Shown here: positions 38,225-47,186 of the stretch, piece by piece
Position numbering within the stretch: the stretch's first letter is position 1
Layout of the letters: each line of letters starts with the position of its first letter
From: Belliella aquatica
GTDB taxonomy: Bacteria; Bacteroidota; Bacteroidia; Cytophagales; Cyclobacteriaceae
NCBI RefSeq assembly: GCF_014637795.1
Contig: NZ_BMFD01000004.1
Coordinates: 339,960-403,959, forward strand
Length of the DNA stretch: 64,000 bases
Reading direction: 5' to 3'
Notes under the pieces: generated by a model
Told to the model about the DNA's origin: nothing
Database searches by the model: none
Seen by the model: the letters and a program-made list of their open reading frames with translations, nothing else
Position numbers and translations under genes: made by a program

Positions 38225-39522
38225 GAAATTTAAGTCTTATTCTTTCAGTTGCTTTAATTTCCTTTGCTGCCTTGGGTCAAGAAAATAAAGTTAAATCAGC
38301 TGGTGCCATGAGTGAAATGGGTAAAACTGGTTTTGCTCCTACCATTTCAATGGATACCCTACAGCAATATCCCCGGATTTTCGGAATGGGTCCCTTAGGT
38401 AAAATGCAAGGAGAAATCACTTTTGCCGACGGGGTTCCTTATTCTGGATATGCAGATTTGGAAGGGCAACCTTACATTCAAAAAAATTGGGTTATTGAAT
38501 CACCTTTTTTTGTATATGGTGAAGTGGAGGAATGGATGCAAATTCCTCTTGAGGGTAAGTTGGAAAATATGTCTCAGCTAGAAAAGTTGATCGAAAAAAT
38601 GGCTCCAAAAAACGGAATAGACATAAGTCAGCCTTTCTTCTTCAAACTGGAAGGAAATTTTGAAGAAATGGTGACCCATATTGTGACCCCAAGATCTCCT
38701 GATATAGAAGGCTTCAAACAAGGAAGAAATCAAGAAAACTTCAATCATGAAAACGAATCCGGAGAATTGATTGGAGTTTATTCTCAAATCGGAAAAGGAA
38801 TATATACTGCTCAAAGCAGCCATATTCATGTGCATTTTATAAACGGTCAACAGTCTTTTACAGGACATTTGGATAAAATCCAGACTGGACTTGAAGCTGT
38901 AACATTATATCTACCAAAAACTAAAACCATGCTCAATTTCAAAACCAATGATACAGATTTCTCCAAAGGTCGCTTGGGCTTTCTACAAGAGATAGATCTT
39001 GGTGATTTGGTAAAATTCCACGGACATCTTTGTGATGGATTGGTATTGGGAGCTATGGGTCTAAATGAAGTTTTGGGAGCCCTTTTTCCTGATGGCGTAA
39101 TCGACAGAACAGACTTGAGGATTGTTTCCAAATCCTCTCCCTGTCTTACTGATGTGGCAATTTACCTAACAGGGGCAAGGTATCAGTTTGGAACTTTCTA
39201 TGTGGATGATGCCATCGATGGGATATATGTGGTTCAGAAAATTTCAAATGGAAGCACCTATCAAGTTAACCTCAATAAAGGTGTTAAGCCAATAGTAATA
39301 GTTGAAATGGGTGAAATGGCAGTCAATCAAAAATTGACGGGCTGTGAATTGGATAAGTTAAAAAGTATAGAAGATGATTTTACCGATTTTCTTTTGAAAG
39401 CTGATGCCAAGGTAATATTCCAAATCACCACGTTGGAAGACTTTAAGTGGAATCCTGTACTCAAAGGAGATTTCACCAAAACAGATATCCTGAATAAAAA
39501 TGCAGACAGCTGCACACTTTAA
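38221..39522 (+). CDS. Exported acetolactate-decarboxylase-like / FmdE fusion protein
   Basis: A signal peptide (~1-20, ending 'ALGQ') precedes two domains. Residues ~45-235 match acetolactate decarboxylase (BudA): 'LGKMQGEITFADG' and zinc ligands in H201-I-H203-V-H205 with 'GHLD' ~10 residues later. Residues ~255-400 match the FmdE family: 'KFHGHLCDGLVLG' and 'SPCLTDVA'. FmdE-like domains bind zinc and sit in molybdenum or other redox contexts; the fusion to an exported BudA fold is unusual. It is coupled to the permease upstream (4-nt overlap) and to a second BudA-like protein downstream. Confidence 0.8.
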   Translation: MRNLSLILSVALISFAALGQENKVKSAGAMSEMGKTGFAPTISMDTLQQYPRIFGMGPLGKMQGEITFADGVPYSGYADLEGQPYIQKNWVIESPFFVYGEVEEWMQIPLEGKLENMSQLEKLIEKMAPKNGIDISQPFFFKLEGNFEEMVTHIVTPRSPDIEGFKQGRNQENFNHENESGELIGVYSQIGKGIYTAQSSHIHVHFINGQQSFTGHLDKIQTGLEAVTLYLPKTKTMLNFKTNDTDFSKGRLGFLQEIDLGDLVKFHGHLCDGLVLGAMGLNEVLGALFPDGVIDRTDLRIVSKSSPCLTDVAIYLTGARYQFGTFYVDDAIDGIYVVQKISNGSTYQVNLNKGVKPIVIVEMGEMAVNQKLTGCELDKLKSIEDDFTDFLLKADAKVIFQITTLEDFKWNPVLKGDFTKTDILNKNADSCTL

Positions 39523-39532
39523 TATTTCTATC

Positions 39533-40261
39533 ATGAAAAAGTACTTATTCATTTCTATTTTGATGATTCCAATTTGGAGTCAAGCCCAAAATATCCAACT
39601 CATTGGCTCAACAGCCCAAATCATGAAAGAGAAAAATCTTTCCGCAAACATTGATTTGGATACCATCACCAATAGGAAGTTCCTCTATGCCATAGGAGCA
39701 ATGGAAAATCTCCAGGGTGAAATCATTGTATTCAACGGGAAACCGCTCTATGCTGGATTGGATGAGAACAGACTACCTTATTGGGAACAAACATTTGATA
39801 AGAAAGCTATTTTCTTGGTAAGAAGTAATGTGGATGCCTGGCACAAGACAGTTTTTAGAGATGATCCTATTTCAAATAGGCAGGAACTCACAAAAATCAT
39901 TATGCGGGAAGCTTCAAAAGCAGGCTTGGACACCGTCGGTGGCTTTCCTTTTAGAATACGAGCAAAAGCTGACCAAATCCAAGCACATATAGCCTTTCTA
40001 AGACTTGAAACCGTGACTAATTTCACCCCACAAGGTAAAAAACAGGATGATTATCCACTGGCTTTGGAAGATCAAAATGTCTGGATCATTGGTTTCGCTG
40101 GTAAAACTGCGGGAGGACGTTTTGCCATACCTGCTATGGGCAATAATCCTGCAAGTGAACTACACATGCATTACATTAGAACTGACAAAGAAGAGGCAGG
40201 GCATATTGAAGACCTCGTCATCAATGGAATTTGGCAGCTTTGTTTGCCTCTAAGGAAATAG
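39533..40261 (+). CDS. Exported acetolactate-decarboxylase-like protein
   Basis: The ATG at 39533 starts a signal peptide ('MKKYLFISILMIPIWSQAQ'); an in-frame ATG at 39500 inside the upstream gene is less likely. The 242-residue protein has the BudA hallmarks 'MENLQGEIIVFNGKPLYAG' and the zinc-binding pattern H-M-H (~211-213) plus 'AGHIEDL'. It shares the single-domain architecture with the first half of the preceding fusion, so the two probably arose by duplication. BudA enzymes make acetoin from acetolactate in the cytoplasm; an exported form suggests a different substrate. Confidence 0.8.
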   Translation: MKKYLFISILMIPIWSQAQNIQLIGSTAQIMKEKNLSANIDLDTITNRKFLYAIGAMENLQGEIIVFNGKPLYAGLDENRLPYWEQTFDKKAIFLVRSNVDAWHKTVFRDDPISNRQELTKIIMREASKAGLDTVGGFPFRIRAKADQIQAHIAFLRLETVTNFTPQGKKQDDYPLALEDQNVWIIGFAGKTAGGRFAIPAMGNNPASELHMHYIRTDKEEAGHIEDLVINGIWQLCLPLRK

Positions 40262-40282
40262 TCACATTTAAACCACAGTATC

Positions 40283-40720
40283 ATGACAGCATTTATAGAC
40301 CTTGGGAAAGAAGGTCGCACAAGACTCACCAATCAATTGGCAAATCTTAAAGACGAAGACCTTAGCAAAAAACTTGGGGCAAGTCCTAATTCCGCTGGGT
40401 TTCTAATCAGGCATATGGCTGAGGTGGAATTGCTATTTGCTAAAAATGTATTTGGCAATACGGATGTCAGGGTAGATGCCCAAACGCTCAAAGCAGGAAA
40501 AGACACTGGTGAATGGACGGATTTGGAGTCCTTGAAATCCATAGTAGAGAAAGCAGGAGTCCAACTGGAAAAGGCCATCAATAGTCAGGAGGACTGGGAT
40601 TCAATCATAGAAACAAAAGAATTTGGCAAAAAAACTAAAGCAGAAGGTTTGGGAAGAATTACTACGCACACTGCTTATCATGCTGGTCAATTGGCAAGAG
40701 TGCTGAAGTATGGAAAATAG
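40283..40720 (+). CDS. DinB-family protein
   Basis: A 145-residue four-helix bundle of the DinB/YfiT type with the metal-binding histidine triad: H in 'LIRHMAEVE' and two in 'THTAYHAGQLARVL'. DinB proteins are often thiol-dependent S-transferases. It is 21 nt downstream of the BudA-like gene and ends before a strong terminator, so it is probably the last gene of the ArsR operon. Specific activity is unknown. Confidence 0.85.
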   Translation: MTAFIDLGKEGRTRLTNQLANLKDEDLSKKLGASPNSAGFLIRHMAEVELLFAKNVFGNTDVRVDAQTLKAGKDTGEWTDLESLKSIVEKAGVQLEKAINSQEDWDSIIETKEFGKKTKAEGLGRITTHTAYHAGQLARVLKYGK

Positions 40721-40832
40721 TACTTCGCTATTTTAGAAAAGGTTATTGAGTGATTTTTTTATGGACAAAGCTAACCTTACTGAATTAAATATTGCTATTG
40801 CCCTGCAGGATGTTAAGTATTACTTTATTAAG

Positions 40833-40880
40833 AGTCACAAAAAGTGCTGATCAAATCTTCAATCAGCACTTTTTGTGACT
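40833..40880. terminator. Bidirectional terminator, 19-bp perfect stem
   Basis: AGTCACAAAAAGTGCTGAT pairs perfectly with 40862-40880 around a 10-nt loop. It sits between the convergent DinB and peroxiredoxin genes. The A- and T-rich parts lie inside the stem arms, so it can act on both strands. Confidence 0.85.
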
Positions 40881-40886
40881 TATAAA

Positions 40887-41534
40887 TTACAAATCTCGTT
40901 TTGCGAGATAGAAATCAACCATTTCGTAATCACTTGCTTCTCTTTCAAGCATTTCTGCAACAGTCTTTGGCGGGGAAACAATTACCTTATCTCCTTCTTT
41001 CCAATTAAGAGGTAGAGAAACTTTGTGTTGATCAGCTGTTTGTAGTGCGATAAGGGATCTTTTTATTTCATCCATATTTCTACCTACATTAAGTGGATAG
41101 TACATGATCAATTTGATTTTCCCTTTAGGGTCTATGAAAAAAACAGCCCTTACTGCTGCAGTTTCACTTTCACCAGGTTGCAGCATACCATACATCTTAG
41201 ATACTTTCATATCAATGTCTGCAATAATTGGGAATTCGAAAAGAATCCCCGAGTTTTTCTTCACATTGTTTACCCATGCGATGTGAGAGTGTATGCTATC
41301 TATACTCAGCCCTACAAGTTTGGTGTTCTTTTCATCGAAAAATTTTTGATCAAGAGCAAAACCAGTCATTTCGGTAGTACATACAGGTGTGAAATCCGCA
41401 GGATGGGAAAACAGGATTGTCCAGCTTCCTTTAATATGCTCTGAGAATTGCATAGGTCCCGTTGTAGTCATAGCCTTAAAATCAGGTGCTAAATCTCCAA
41501 TTCGAGGTATTACATTATTATTTTGATATTCCAT
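40887..41534 (-). CDS. 1-Cys peroxiredoxin (Prx6 type)
   Basis: A 215-residue AhpC/TSA-family protein with the peroxidatic cysteine C52 in 'HPADFTPVCTTEM', the only cysteine in the protein. The C-terminal extension ('NWKEGDKVIVSPP') is typical of the Prx6 subgroup. It reduces peroxides in the cytoplasm and needs an external thiol. It is transcribed divergently from cydAB, and a CRP/FNR-like palindrome lies between them, so oxygen-linked regulation of both is plausible. Confidence 0.92.
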   Translation of the reverse strand: MEYQNNNVIPRIGDLAPDFKAMTTTGPMQFSEHIKGSWTILFSHPADFTPVCTTEMTGFALDQKFFDEKNTKLVGLSIDSIHSHIAWVNNVKKNSGILFEFPIIADIDMKVSKMYGMLQPGESETAAVRAVFFIDPKGKIKLIMYYPLNVGRNMDEIKRSLIALQTADQHKVSLPLNWKEGDKVIVSPPKTVAEMLEREASDYEMVDFYLAKRDL

Positions 41535-41591
41535 TATTAATTATTTATATTTTTATTTCAGATCAAACTTCCATGTTTTTTACTTTATTAA

Positions 41592-41609
41592 AAGTGATAT
41601 AAGTCACTT
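41592..41609. promoter_or_regulatory. CRP/FNR-like operator between peroxiredoxin and cydA
   Basis: The palindrome AAGTGA-TATAAG-TCACTT contains the GTGA-N6-TCAC core of CRP/FNR-family sites. It lies 58 bp upstream of the peroxiredoxin start and 90 bp upstream of cydA. A second, imperfect repeat AAGTGATAT/ATATTACTT spans about 41639-41669. Confidence 0.5.
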
Positions 41610-41698
41610 AATAGTTAAATGAATTCAATTAGGTTTACAAGTGATATATTTTAATAATAGATATTACTTTGTGATATGGTCAAATCAAAAAAACAATC

Positions 41699-43078
41699 AT
41701 GGATGTAGAAATTCTATCACGTATTCAATTTGCTTTTACGGTCGCCTTTCATTACATATATCCGCCATTAAGTATTGGAATAGGGTTATTAATGGTGGTT
41801 TTTGAAAGTATTTATATTCGGACGAAGAAAAAAGAGTACGAAGTATTGGCCAAATTCTGGACAAAGATTTTTGCGATTACATTCGGTATTGGAGTAGTCA
41901 CGGGAATTGTCATGGAGTTTGAGTTCGGTACAAATTGGGCGACCTATTCTCGATATGTAGGTGATATTTTTGGAAGTGCCTTGGCAGCTGAAGGTATTTT
42001 TGCTTTTGCTTTGGAAAGTAGTGCCTTAGGCATATTACTTTTTGGTTGGAACCGTGTAAAACCTTGGGTACATCTTGTGGCTACATGGGCGGTGTTCTTA
42101 GGATCGATGTTCTCTGCAGTATGGATTGTGGTGGCAAACTCTTGGCAACAAACGCCAGCGGGTTATCACATAGTAGGTGAAGGAATGCAAGCAAGGGCTG
42201 AAATCGTGGATTTCTGGGCAATGGTTTTCAACCCCTCATCTGTAGATCGGCTTACCCATGTATGGTTAGGAGCATTTTTAGCAGGAGCATTCTTGATCCT
42301 TAGTGTACACGCATTCTACATTATCAGAGGCAGATTTGTAGTCATGTCCAAAAAGGCATTTAAAATCACCTTGATTGTCGCCGCTGTGAGTTCTCTGGCG
42401 CAATTATTTACAGGACATAATTCAGCAGAGGGTGTATCAGTAAATCAGCCCGCCAAATTAGCTGCTATGGAAGGTCATTTCAAAGCTAATGCTCCTGCAG
42501 ATCTCTATTTATTCGGATGGGTTGATAAGGAAAAACAAGAAGTAACCGGACTAAAACTTCCAGGTGGTCTAACATTTATGCTACATCAGGATTTTGAAAC
42601 ACCTGTTACAGGACTAAATGCATTTCCAGTGGAAGATAGGCCTTCTCAAGTCAATGCTGTTTTCCAATTTTATCACCTGATGGTAGCTATAGGGATGTTT
42701 TTGATCGTTTTGAGTCTTTTTGCATTGTTGCAGTGGAAACGTGGGAAACTCTTTGCAAGCAAGTGGCTGTTGTGGACTTTTGTATTTACTGCCATTTTAC
42801 CTCAGTTGGCTAATCAGTTTGGTTGGTTTGCTGCCGAAATGGGGCGACAACCATGGGTGGTATACGGACTGTTGAGAACTTCCGATGCACTTTCTAAAAG
42901 CGTGCAGGCAAACCAAGTATTATTTTCCTTATTATTATTCTTTATTGTATATGCTATACTTCTGTTGCTCTTCATTTATTTGATGAATAAGGCCATACAA
43001 AAAGGACCGTTAAGTGACATTGATTTTGATGAAGGCAGTTTAAATAAGGAAATTGCAAATGTAATTTCAAAAAAGTAA
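41699..43078 (+). CDS. cydA: Cytochrome bd-type ubiquinol/menaquinol oxidase subunit I
   Basis: A 459-residue protein with about nine membrane segments. The N-terminal heme ligand histidine is in 'FHYIYPPLSIG' and the core signature includes 'GVVTGIVMEFEFGTNWATYSRYVGD' (short-chain type). The later region 'NQFGWFAAEMGRQPWVVYGLLRTSDALS' is the conserved heme-proximal segment. The Q-loop is short, as in the CIO-like subgroup. The enzyme reduces oxygen to water with high affinity using quinol. It is followed after 6 nt by cydB. Confidence 0.96.
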   Translation: MDVEILSRIQFAFTVAFHYIYPPLSIGIGLLMVVFESIYIRTKKKEYEVLAKFWTKIFAITFGIGVVTGIVMEFEFGTNWATYSRYVGDIFGSALAAEGIFAFALESSALGILLFGWNRVKPWVHLVATWAVFLGSMFSAVWIVVANSWQQTPAGYHIVGEGMQARAEIVDFWAMVFNPSSVDRLTHVWLGAFLAGAFLILSVHAFYIIRGRFVVMSKKAFKITLIVAAVSSLAQLFTGHNSAEGVSVNQPAKLAAMEGHFKANAPADLYLFGWVDKEKQEVTGLKLPGGLTFMLHQDFETPVTGLNAFPVEDRPSQVNAVFQFYHLMVAIGMFLIVLSLFALLQWKRGKLFASKWLLWTFVFTAILPQLANQFGWFAAEMGRQPWVVYGLLRTSDALSKSVQANQVLFSLLLFFIVYAILLLLFIYLMNKAIQKGPLSDIDFDEGSLNKEIANVISKK

Positions 43079-43084
43079 AGAACT

Positions 43085-44122
43085 ATGGAGACGTTATTTG
43101 GATTGGATTATCCCACTTGGTGGTTTTTAGTTGTTGGTGGTCTTTTTTCAGGTTATGCCATTTTAGATGGCTTTGATTTTGGGGCAGGAGCTTGGCATAT
43201 GTTTTTCAAAAAAGACAGTAGCCGGGAAGTTGCCTTGAAAGCCATAGATCCTACCTGGCATGGAAACGAGGTTTGGCTGGTCATTGGGGGAGGGACTTTA
43301 TTTGCAGGTTTTCCTGTGTTCTACGGAACCTTATTTTCAGCTATGTATACTCCCTTTATACTTTTCCTATTGTTTATAATTTTTAGAGGTATCTCTATCA
43401 AATTCAGGAATATGGAAGATATGCCGTGGTGGAGAAAAATGTGGGATTGGAGTTATTCGATCTCTAGTATCATGTTGGCCTTTTTGTTAGGTGTTGTCTT
43501 AGGTAATATTCTAAACGGTATGCCACTAGATGAAAATTTTGAATATATTGGAGGAGGATTTTTTGAATTTCTCAACCCATTCTCGATACTCGTAGGGGTG
43601 ACTAGTCTTGCGTTATTTATGATGCATGGAGCAATTTATTTGCTTTTAAAGACAGAAGGAAAACTGTATAATAGGATACAAGTTTTTCTTAGGGCAGGTA
43701 TGGCATTTTTTATTATATCTTATATCATTACCACAGCATATGGCTTGATTAATTTAGATCACTTATTGGTGGTATTCAAAGAAAACCAAATCCTTTTTGT
43801 AATTCCATTTCTTGTTTTTTTAAGTATCGCTAATGTCCCCAGACTTGCAAGTAAAGAAAAATACGGTTGGGCTTTTATTTTTACTAGTCTAACAATTGCA
43901 CTACTCTTGGTTATCGTTGCATTTGAACTTTACCCAAGATTATTATGGTCTAATGATGTTCAGGAAAACAGCATCACCATCTACAATGCCGCAGCTTCTA
44001 CCAAGACACTTAAGATAATGATGGGGTTTGTAGCTGTAGGAGGACCTTTGGTATTACTGTATAGCTATTTTGTGTATAGAACATTCTGGGGAAAAGTCGA
44101 TTTGAATACCGAAGGATATTAA
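43085..44122 (+). CDS. cydB: Cytochrome bd-type oxidase subunit II
   Basis: A 345-residue membrane protein with the CydB signature 'GYAILDGFDFGAGAWHMFF' near the N-terminus and 'TWHGNEVWLVIGGGTLFAGFP' after the first loop. It forms a heterodimer with CydA. Spacing of 6 nt shows one transcript. No cydX-like small gene or cydDC exporter follows in this window. Confidence 0.96.
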   Translation: METLFGLDYPTWWFLVVGGLFSGYAILDGFDFGAGAWHMFFKKDSSREVALKAIDPTWHGNEVWLVIGGGTLFAGFPVFYGTLFSAMYTPFILFLLFIIFRGISIKFRNMEDMPWWRKMWDWSYSISSIMLAFLLGVVLGNILNGMPLDENFEYIGGGFFEFLNPFSILVGVTSLALFMMHGAIYLLLKTEGKLYNRIQVFLRAGMAFFIISYIITTAYGLINLDHLLVVFKENQILFVIPFLVFLSIANVPRLASKEKYGWAFIFTSLTIALLLVIVAFELYPRLLWSNDVQENSITIYNAAASTKTLKIMMGFVAVGGPLVLLYSYFVYRTFWGKVDLNTEGY

Positions 44123-44294
44123 GTTTGTATTTCCAATTTTATTTTTTGCAACTTTGTTTCATTTTGACAATATTTGCGTTTGATTCAAAAAATTTGAAAC
44201 GGATTTAAACCAAAAATCTATATCGACTTTTGTGTTATGAAATTTTTCAAACAAGATTCAAGATAATTGGCGGCTCTTCTTTAAACCTTAAAAA

Positions 44295-44678
44295 TTGAAA
44301 AGTAATATCTCAAATATTCGAAAAGTAGGTTTTAGCATATTTATGCTGATTTACTTTTTGACGCTTTTCAACAATATCCTTTTTGTACATTCTCATTGGT
44401 CCGAAGGTAATCTTGTGGCGCTTCATGCACACCCTTATAGTTTCACGTTTGATCAGGAAAGTAAGAAAAAGAAGAATACCCATTCTAATGAAGAATATGA
44501 ACTGTATGATTCAATATACAATGCTCCTATCCTAGAATTGGAATTTTTTTACTTTAAAATACTTCCTTTTTACTATAAGTTAAATACAACTTTTTCAAAA
44601 AAAATTATTTCTTACGAAAGCAAAATTAAGCTCTTCCAATTTTTAAGAGGGCCACCGGTTTTGGGCCTATTTTTTTAA
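44295..44678 (+). CDS. Small membrane protein with His-rich segment, upstream of TonB receptor
   Basis: The likely start is the TTG at 44295 (127 residues); no ATG occurs until residue 17. A membrane or signal segment (~10-30) is followed by 'VHSHWSEGNLVALHAHPYSF' with four histidines, then a charged region and the C-terminal 'FLRGPPVLGLFF'. The R-x-PP-x-L ending is seen in short proteins located before Bacteroidota TonB receptors. Function is unknown; a metal- or heme-related role is guesswork based on the histidines. Confidence 0.6.
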   Translation: MKSNISNIRKVGFSIFMLIYFLTLFNNILFVHSHWSEGNLVALHAHPYSFTFDQESKKKKNTHSNEEYELYDSIYNAPILELEFFYFKILPFYYKLNTTFSKKIISYESKIKLFQFLRGPPVLGLFF

Positions 44679-44679
44679 T

Positions 44680-44724
44680 AAAGCATTAGAAAAAAAATAC
44701 AAAGAAATCCTAATGCTTTTTAAG
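44680..44724 (+). terminator. Hairpin with T-run between small protein and TonB receptor
   Basis: AAAGCATTAG pairs with CTAATGCTTT (44710-44719) around a 20-nt A-rich loop and is followed by T residues. It starts 2 bp after the small gene's stop, and could be a terminator or an attenuator ahead of the receptor gene. Confidence 0.6.
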
Positions 44725-44822
44725 CAAAGTCAAGAGCCATGATTTTGATTCTGAGTTATTCCGACCTTTTCTGGTTTTGGATTAACCTTTCTCTTTGTGT
44801 AACCTTTTACCAAAACCAAAAA

Positions 44823-47186
44823 ATGAAAAAATACATACTGATTATATTTACGCTTTTTCTTGTAGGGAGTCCATTGTTGGCTCAACAAACAGGAGTTATT
44901 CAAGGATTTTTGACAAGTAATGATGGCCCACTTGTCCAGGCCACTGTAATTGTTCAAAATACAGGATTCGGAGCAATTTCTGATTTTGATGGGAAATTCA
45001 GCATTGCCAATATCCCTGCAGGAAATTATAAGTTACAGATCAGAGCGATAGGTTTTGCTACGACTGTTGTTGATATTAAGATCGAAGAAGGTAAAACCAC
45101 CGAATTTACGAAAGAAATCAATCAAGACAGAATTGGTTTGAATGAAGTTGTAGTGAGCAGTAGCCGATACGAACTGAATAGGGAAGACGCACCTAGTATA
45201 GTTTCTGTCATAGGCTCCAAAATCCTCAATGCCACACAATCTGTAAGTATGGTAGATGGTTTGAGTTACCAACCGGGTGTAAGGGTAGAGTCGAATTGTC
45301 AAAACTGTGGATTCACTCAATTAAGAATGAATGGCTTGGAAGGCCCTTATTCTCAAATTCTGGTAAACAGCAGACCCATTTTCAGTACTTTGACTGGTGT
45401 ATATGGTCTGGAAATGATTCCTGCAAATATGATTGAGCGTGTTGAGGTCGTAAGAAGCGGGGGGTCTGCATTATTTGGCTCTAATGCCATAGCAGGAACT
45501 GTCAATATTATCACAAAAGAACCTGTGGAAAACTCTTGGCAAATTGGGTCTAATTTTGCTTTGTTAAGAGGAGATATCCCCGATAATACCCTTAATTTCA
45601 ATGGATCAGTCGTAAGTGAGGATCTCAACAGCGGCGTTACTTTTTATGGTATGAAAAGAGACAGAGGCGGATTTGATGCCGATGGTGACGGATTTACCGA
45701 AATTGTTCAGTTGAATAACCTCACTTTTGGGGCTAAGGCATTTTACAAGCCTACAGAGCTCAGTAAATTGACTTTGGATTTGAATGCCATTGATGAATTC
45801 AGAAGGGGTGGAGATCAATTAGAACTGCCTCCACATTTTACAGATATTGCGGAGCAATTGGACCATAATATAGTAAACGTGGGTCTGACATATGATCAGT
45901 TCAGTAAGGACAGGAGAACGAAAGTTTCCACCTATGGCAGCTTACTTTCAGGGACAAGAAAGAGCTTTTATGGCGGTCTTGGAGGTGAGCGAACATTGGA
46001 AGATAGTGTTGCAGCAGCCAGCGCCTATGGATTGACCAATGACTTTGCAGGAGTTTTGGGTACCCAGTTTACCCATAACTTTACAGGAAGGAATATTTTT
46101 GTTGGTGGAATTGAATACCAGGGAAATTCTGTAAAGGACGAAATTGCAGGTTATGAAAAATTGATTGACCAAAAAGTCAATTCAGTAGGTTTTTATGGCC
46201 AATTTGAATGGAAAGCAGCGGATAAATTGACGCTCTTTTTGGGGACTCGATATGATGTTGTCAATGTGGATGGCGTGTATGAAATCGGTAATATAAACAG
46301 GGTAGTTGATTTCAATAATGGGGTATTGAGCCCTAGGTTTACCGTATTATACGAATTGATGCCTGGAGCACAATTGAGAGGAGGCTATGCCAGAGGGTTT
46401 AGGGCACCTCAGGCTTTTGATGAAGACTTGCACATTTCTTCTGTAGCGGGTGAGCAAAGGTTTATCATTTTGGCAAATGACCTTAAAATGGAAACATCTG
46501 ATGCGCTTACAGGTTCTTTTAATTTTGGTAAAAATACAGGGATCGTTCAAAGTAATTTTTTGATTGAAGGTTTTTATACAAAACTGAATAGTCAATTTCA
46601 AAGAGTGAATTTGGGACAACAGGCCAATGGGTCATTCTTAGAAGAAACCAGAAACGGTAGCGGAGCCACAGTTTCTGGCGTGAACTTTGAATATTCTATT
46701 TCTCCTTCCCGATACTTATCCTTCCAGTTGGGAGGAACCCTGCAGCGCACTTTGTATGACGAAGATGAAGTTTTGTTTGAGCCGGAGGAAGGGATTACTG
46801 AATTTCCTGAGATCAGTGTTTCTGAATTTATAAGAACTCCAAATACCTATGGCTTCCTTGCTGCTAATTGGACACCAAACAAGAAATTCACATTGGATCT
46901 GACTGGAATCTACACCGGTTCGATGGTAACTCCTTTGGTAGTCAATGATGACGCGTTTATCGAGCTGATTGATACACCTTCCTTCTTTGACGTTAACTTA
47001 AAATTGGCTTACAAGTGGCAATTGAAAAATAAATTCAATATGGAATTAAGCGGAGGAGTACAAAATATGTTTGATAGTTTCCAGAGTGATTTTAGTACCG
47101 GTCCAACCAGGGATTCTGATTTTGTTTATGGCCCAATGAGACCAAGAACTTTCTTCATTGGAGTAAAAATCGGTAACTTCCTCTGA
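44823..47186 (+). CDS. TonB-dependent receptor with carboxypeptidase-like N-terminal domain
   Basis: The ATG at 44823 gives a clean signal peptide ('MKKYILIIFTLFLVGSPLLAQQ'); an in-frame ATG at 44739 would precede it with a non-signal stretch. The 787-residue protein has a carboxypeptidase-regulatory-like domain (~25-105, 'GAISDFDGKFSIANIPAGNY'), a plug ('GLEMIPANMIERVEVVRSGGSALFGSNAIAGTVNIIT') and a beta-barrel ending 'RPRTFFIGVKIGNFL'. The plug has a 'CQNC' pair ('ESNCQNCGF'), seen in receptors for metals such as copper or iron. Its stop overlaps the start of a thioredoxin-like gene. Confidence 0.9.
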   Translation: MKKYILIIFTLFLVGSPLLAQQTGVIQGFLTSNDGPLVQATVIVQNTGFGAISDFDGKFSIANIPAGNYKLQIRAIGFATTVVDIKIEEGKTTEFTKEINQDRIGLNEVVVSSSRYELNREDAPSIVSVIGSKILNATQSVSMVDGLSYQPGVRVESNCQNCGFTQLRMNGLEGPYSQILVNSRPIFSTLTGVYGLEMIPANMIERVEVVRSGGSALFGSNAIAGTVNIITKEPVENSWQIGSNFALLRGDIPDNTLNFNGSVVSEDLNSGVTFYGMKRDRGGFDADGDGFTEIVQLNNLTFGAKAFYKPTELSKLTLDLNAIDEFRRGGDQLELPPHFTDIAEQLDHNIVNVGLTYDQFSKDRRTKVSTYGSLLSGTRKSFYGGLGGERTLEDSVAAASAYGLTNDFAGVLGTQFTHNFTGRNIFVGGIEYQGNSVKDEIAGYEKLIDQKVNSVGFYGQFEWKAADKLTLFLGTRYDVVNVDGVYEIGNINRVVDFNNGVLSPRFTVLYELMPGAQLRGGYARGFRAPQAFDEDLHISSVAGEQRFIILANDLKMETSDALTGSFNFGKNTGIVQSNFLIEGFYTKLNSQFQRVNLGQQANGSFLEETRNGSGATVSGVNFEYSISPSRYLSFQLGGTLQRTLYDEDEVLFEPEEGITEFPEISVSEFIRTPNTYGFLAANWTPNKKFTLDLTGIYTGSMVTPLVVNDDAFIELIDTPSFFDVNLKLAYKWQLKNKFNMELSGGVQNMFDSFQSDFSTGPTRDSDFVYGPMRPRTFFIGVKIGNFL

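Noticed and set aside
40761..40850. 29-codon frame 'ANLTELNIAIALQDVKYY' before the terminator
   Set aside because: It runs into the terminator stem and has no recognisable homologue; its resemblance to the frame at 59545 is too short to trust.
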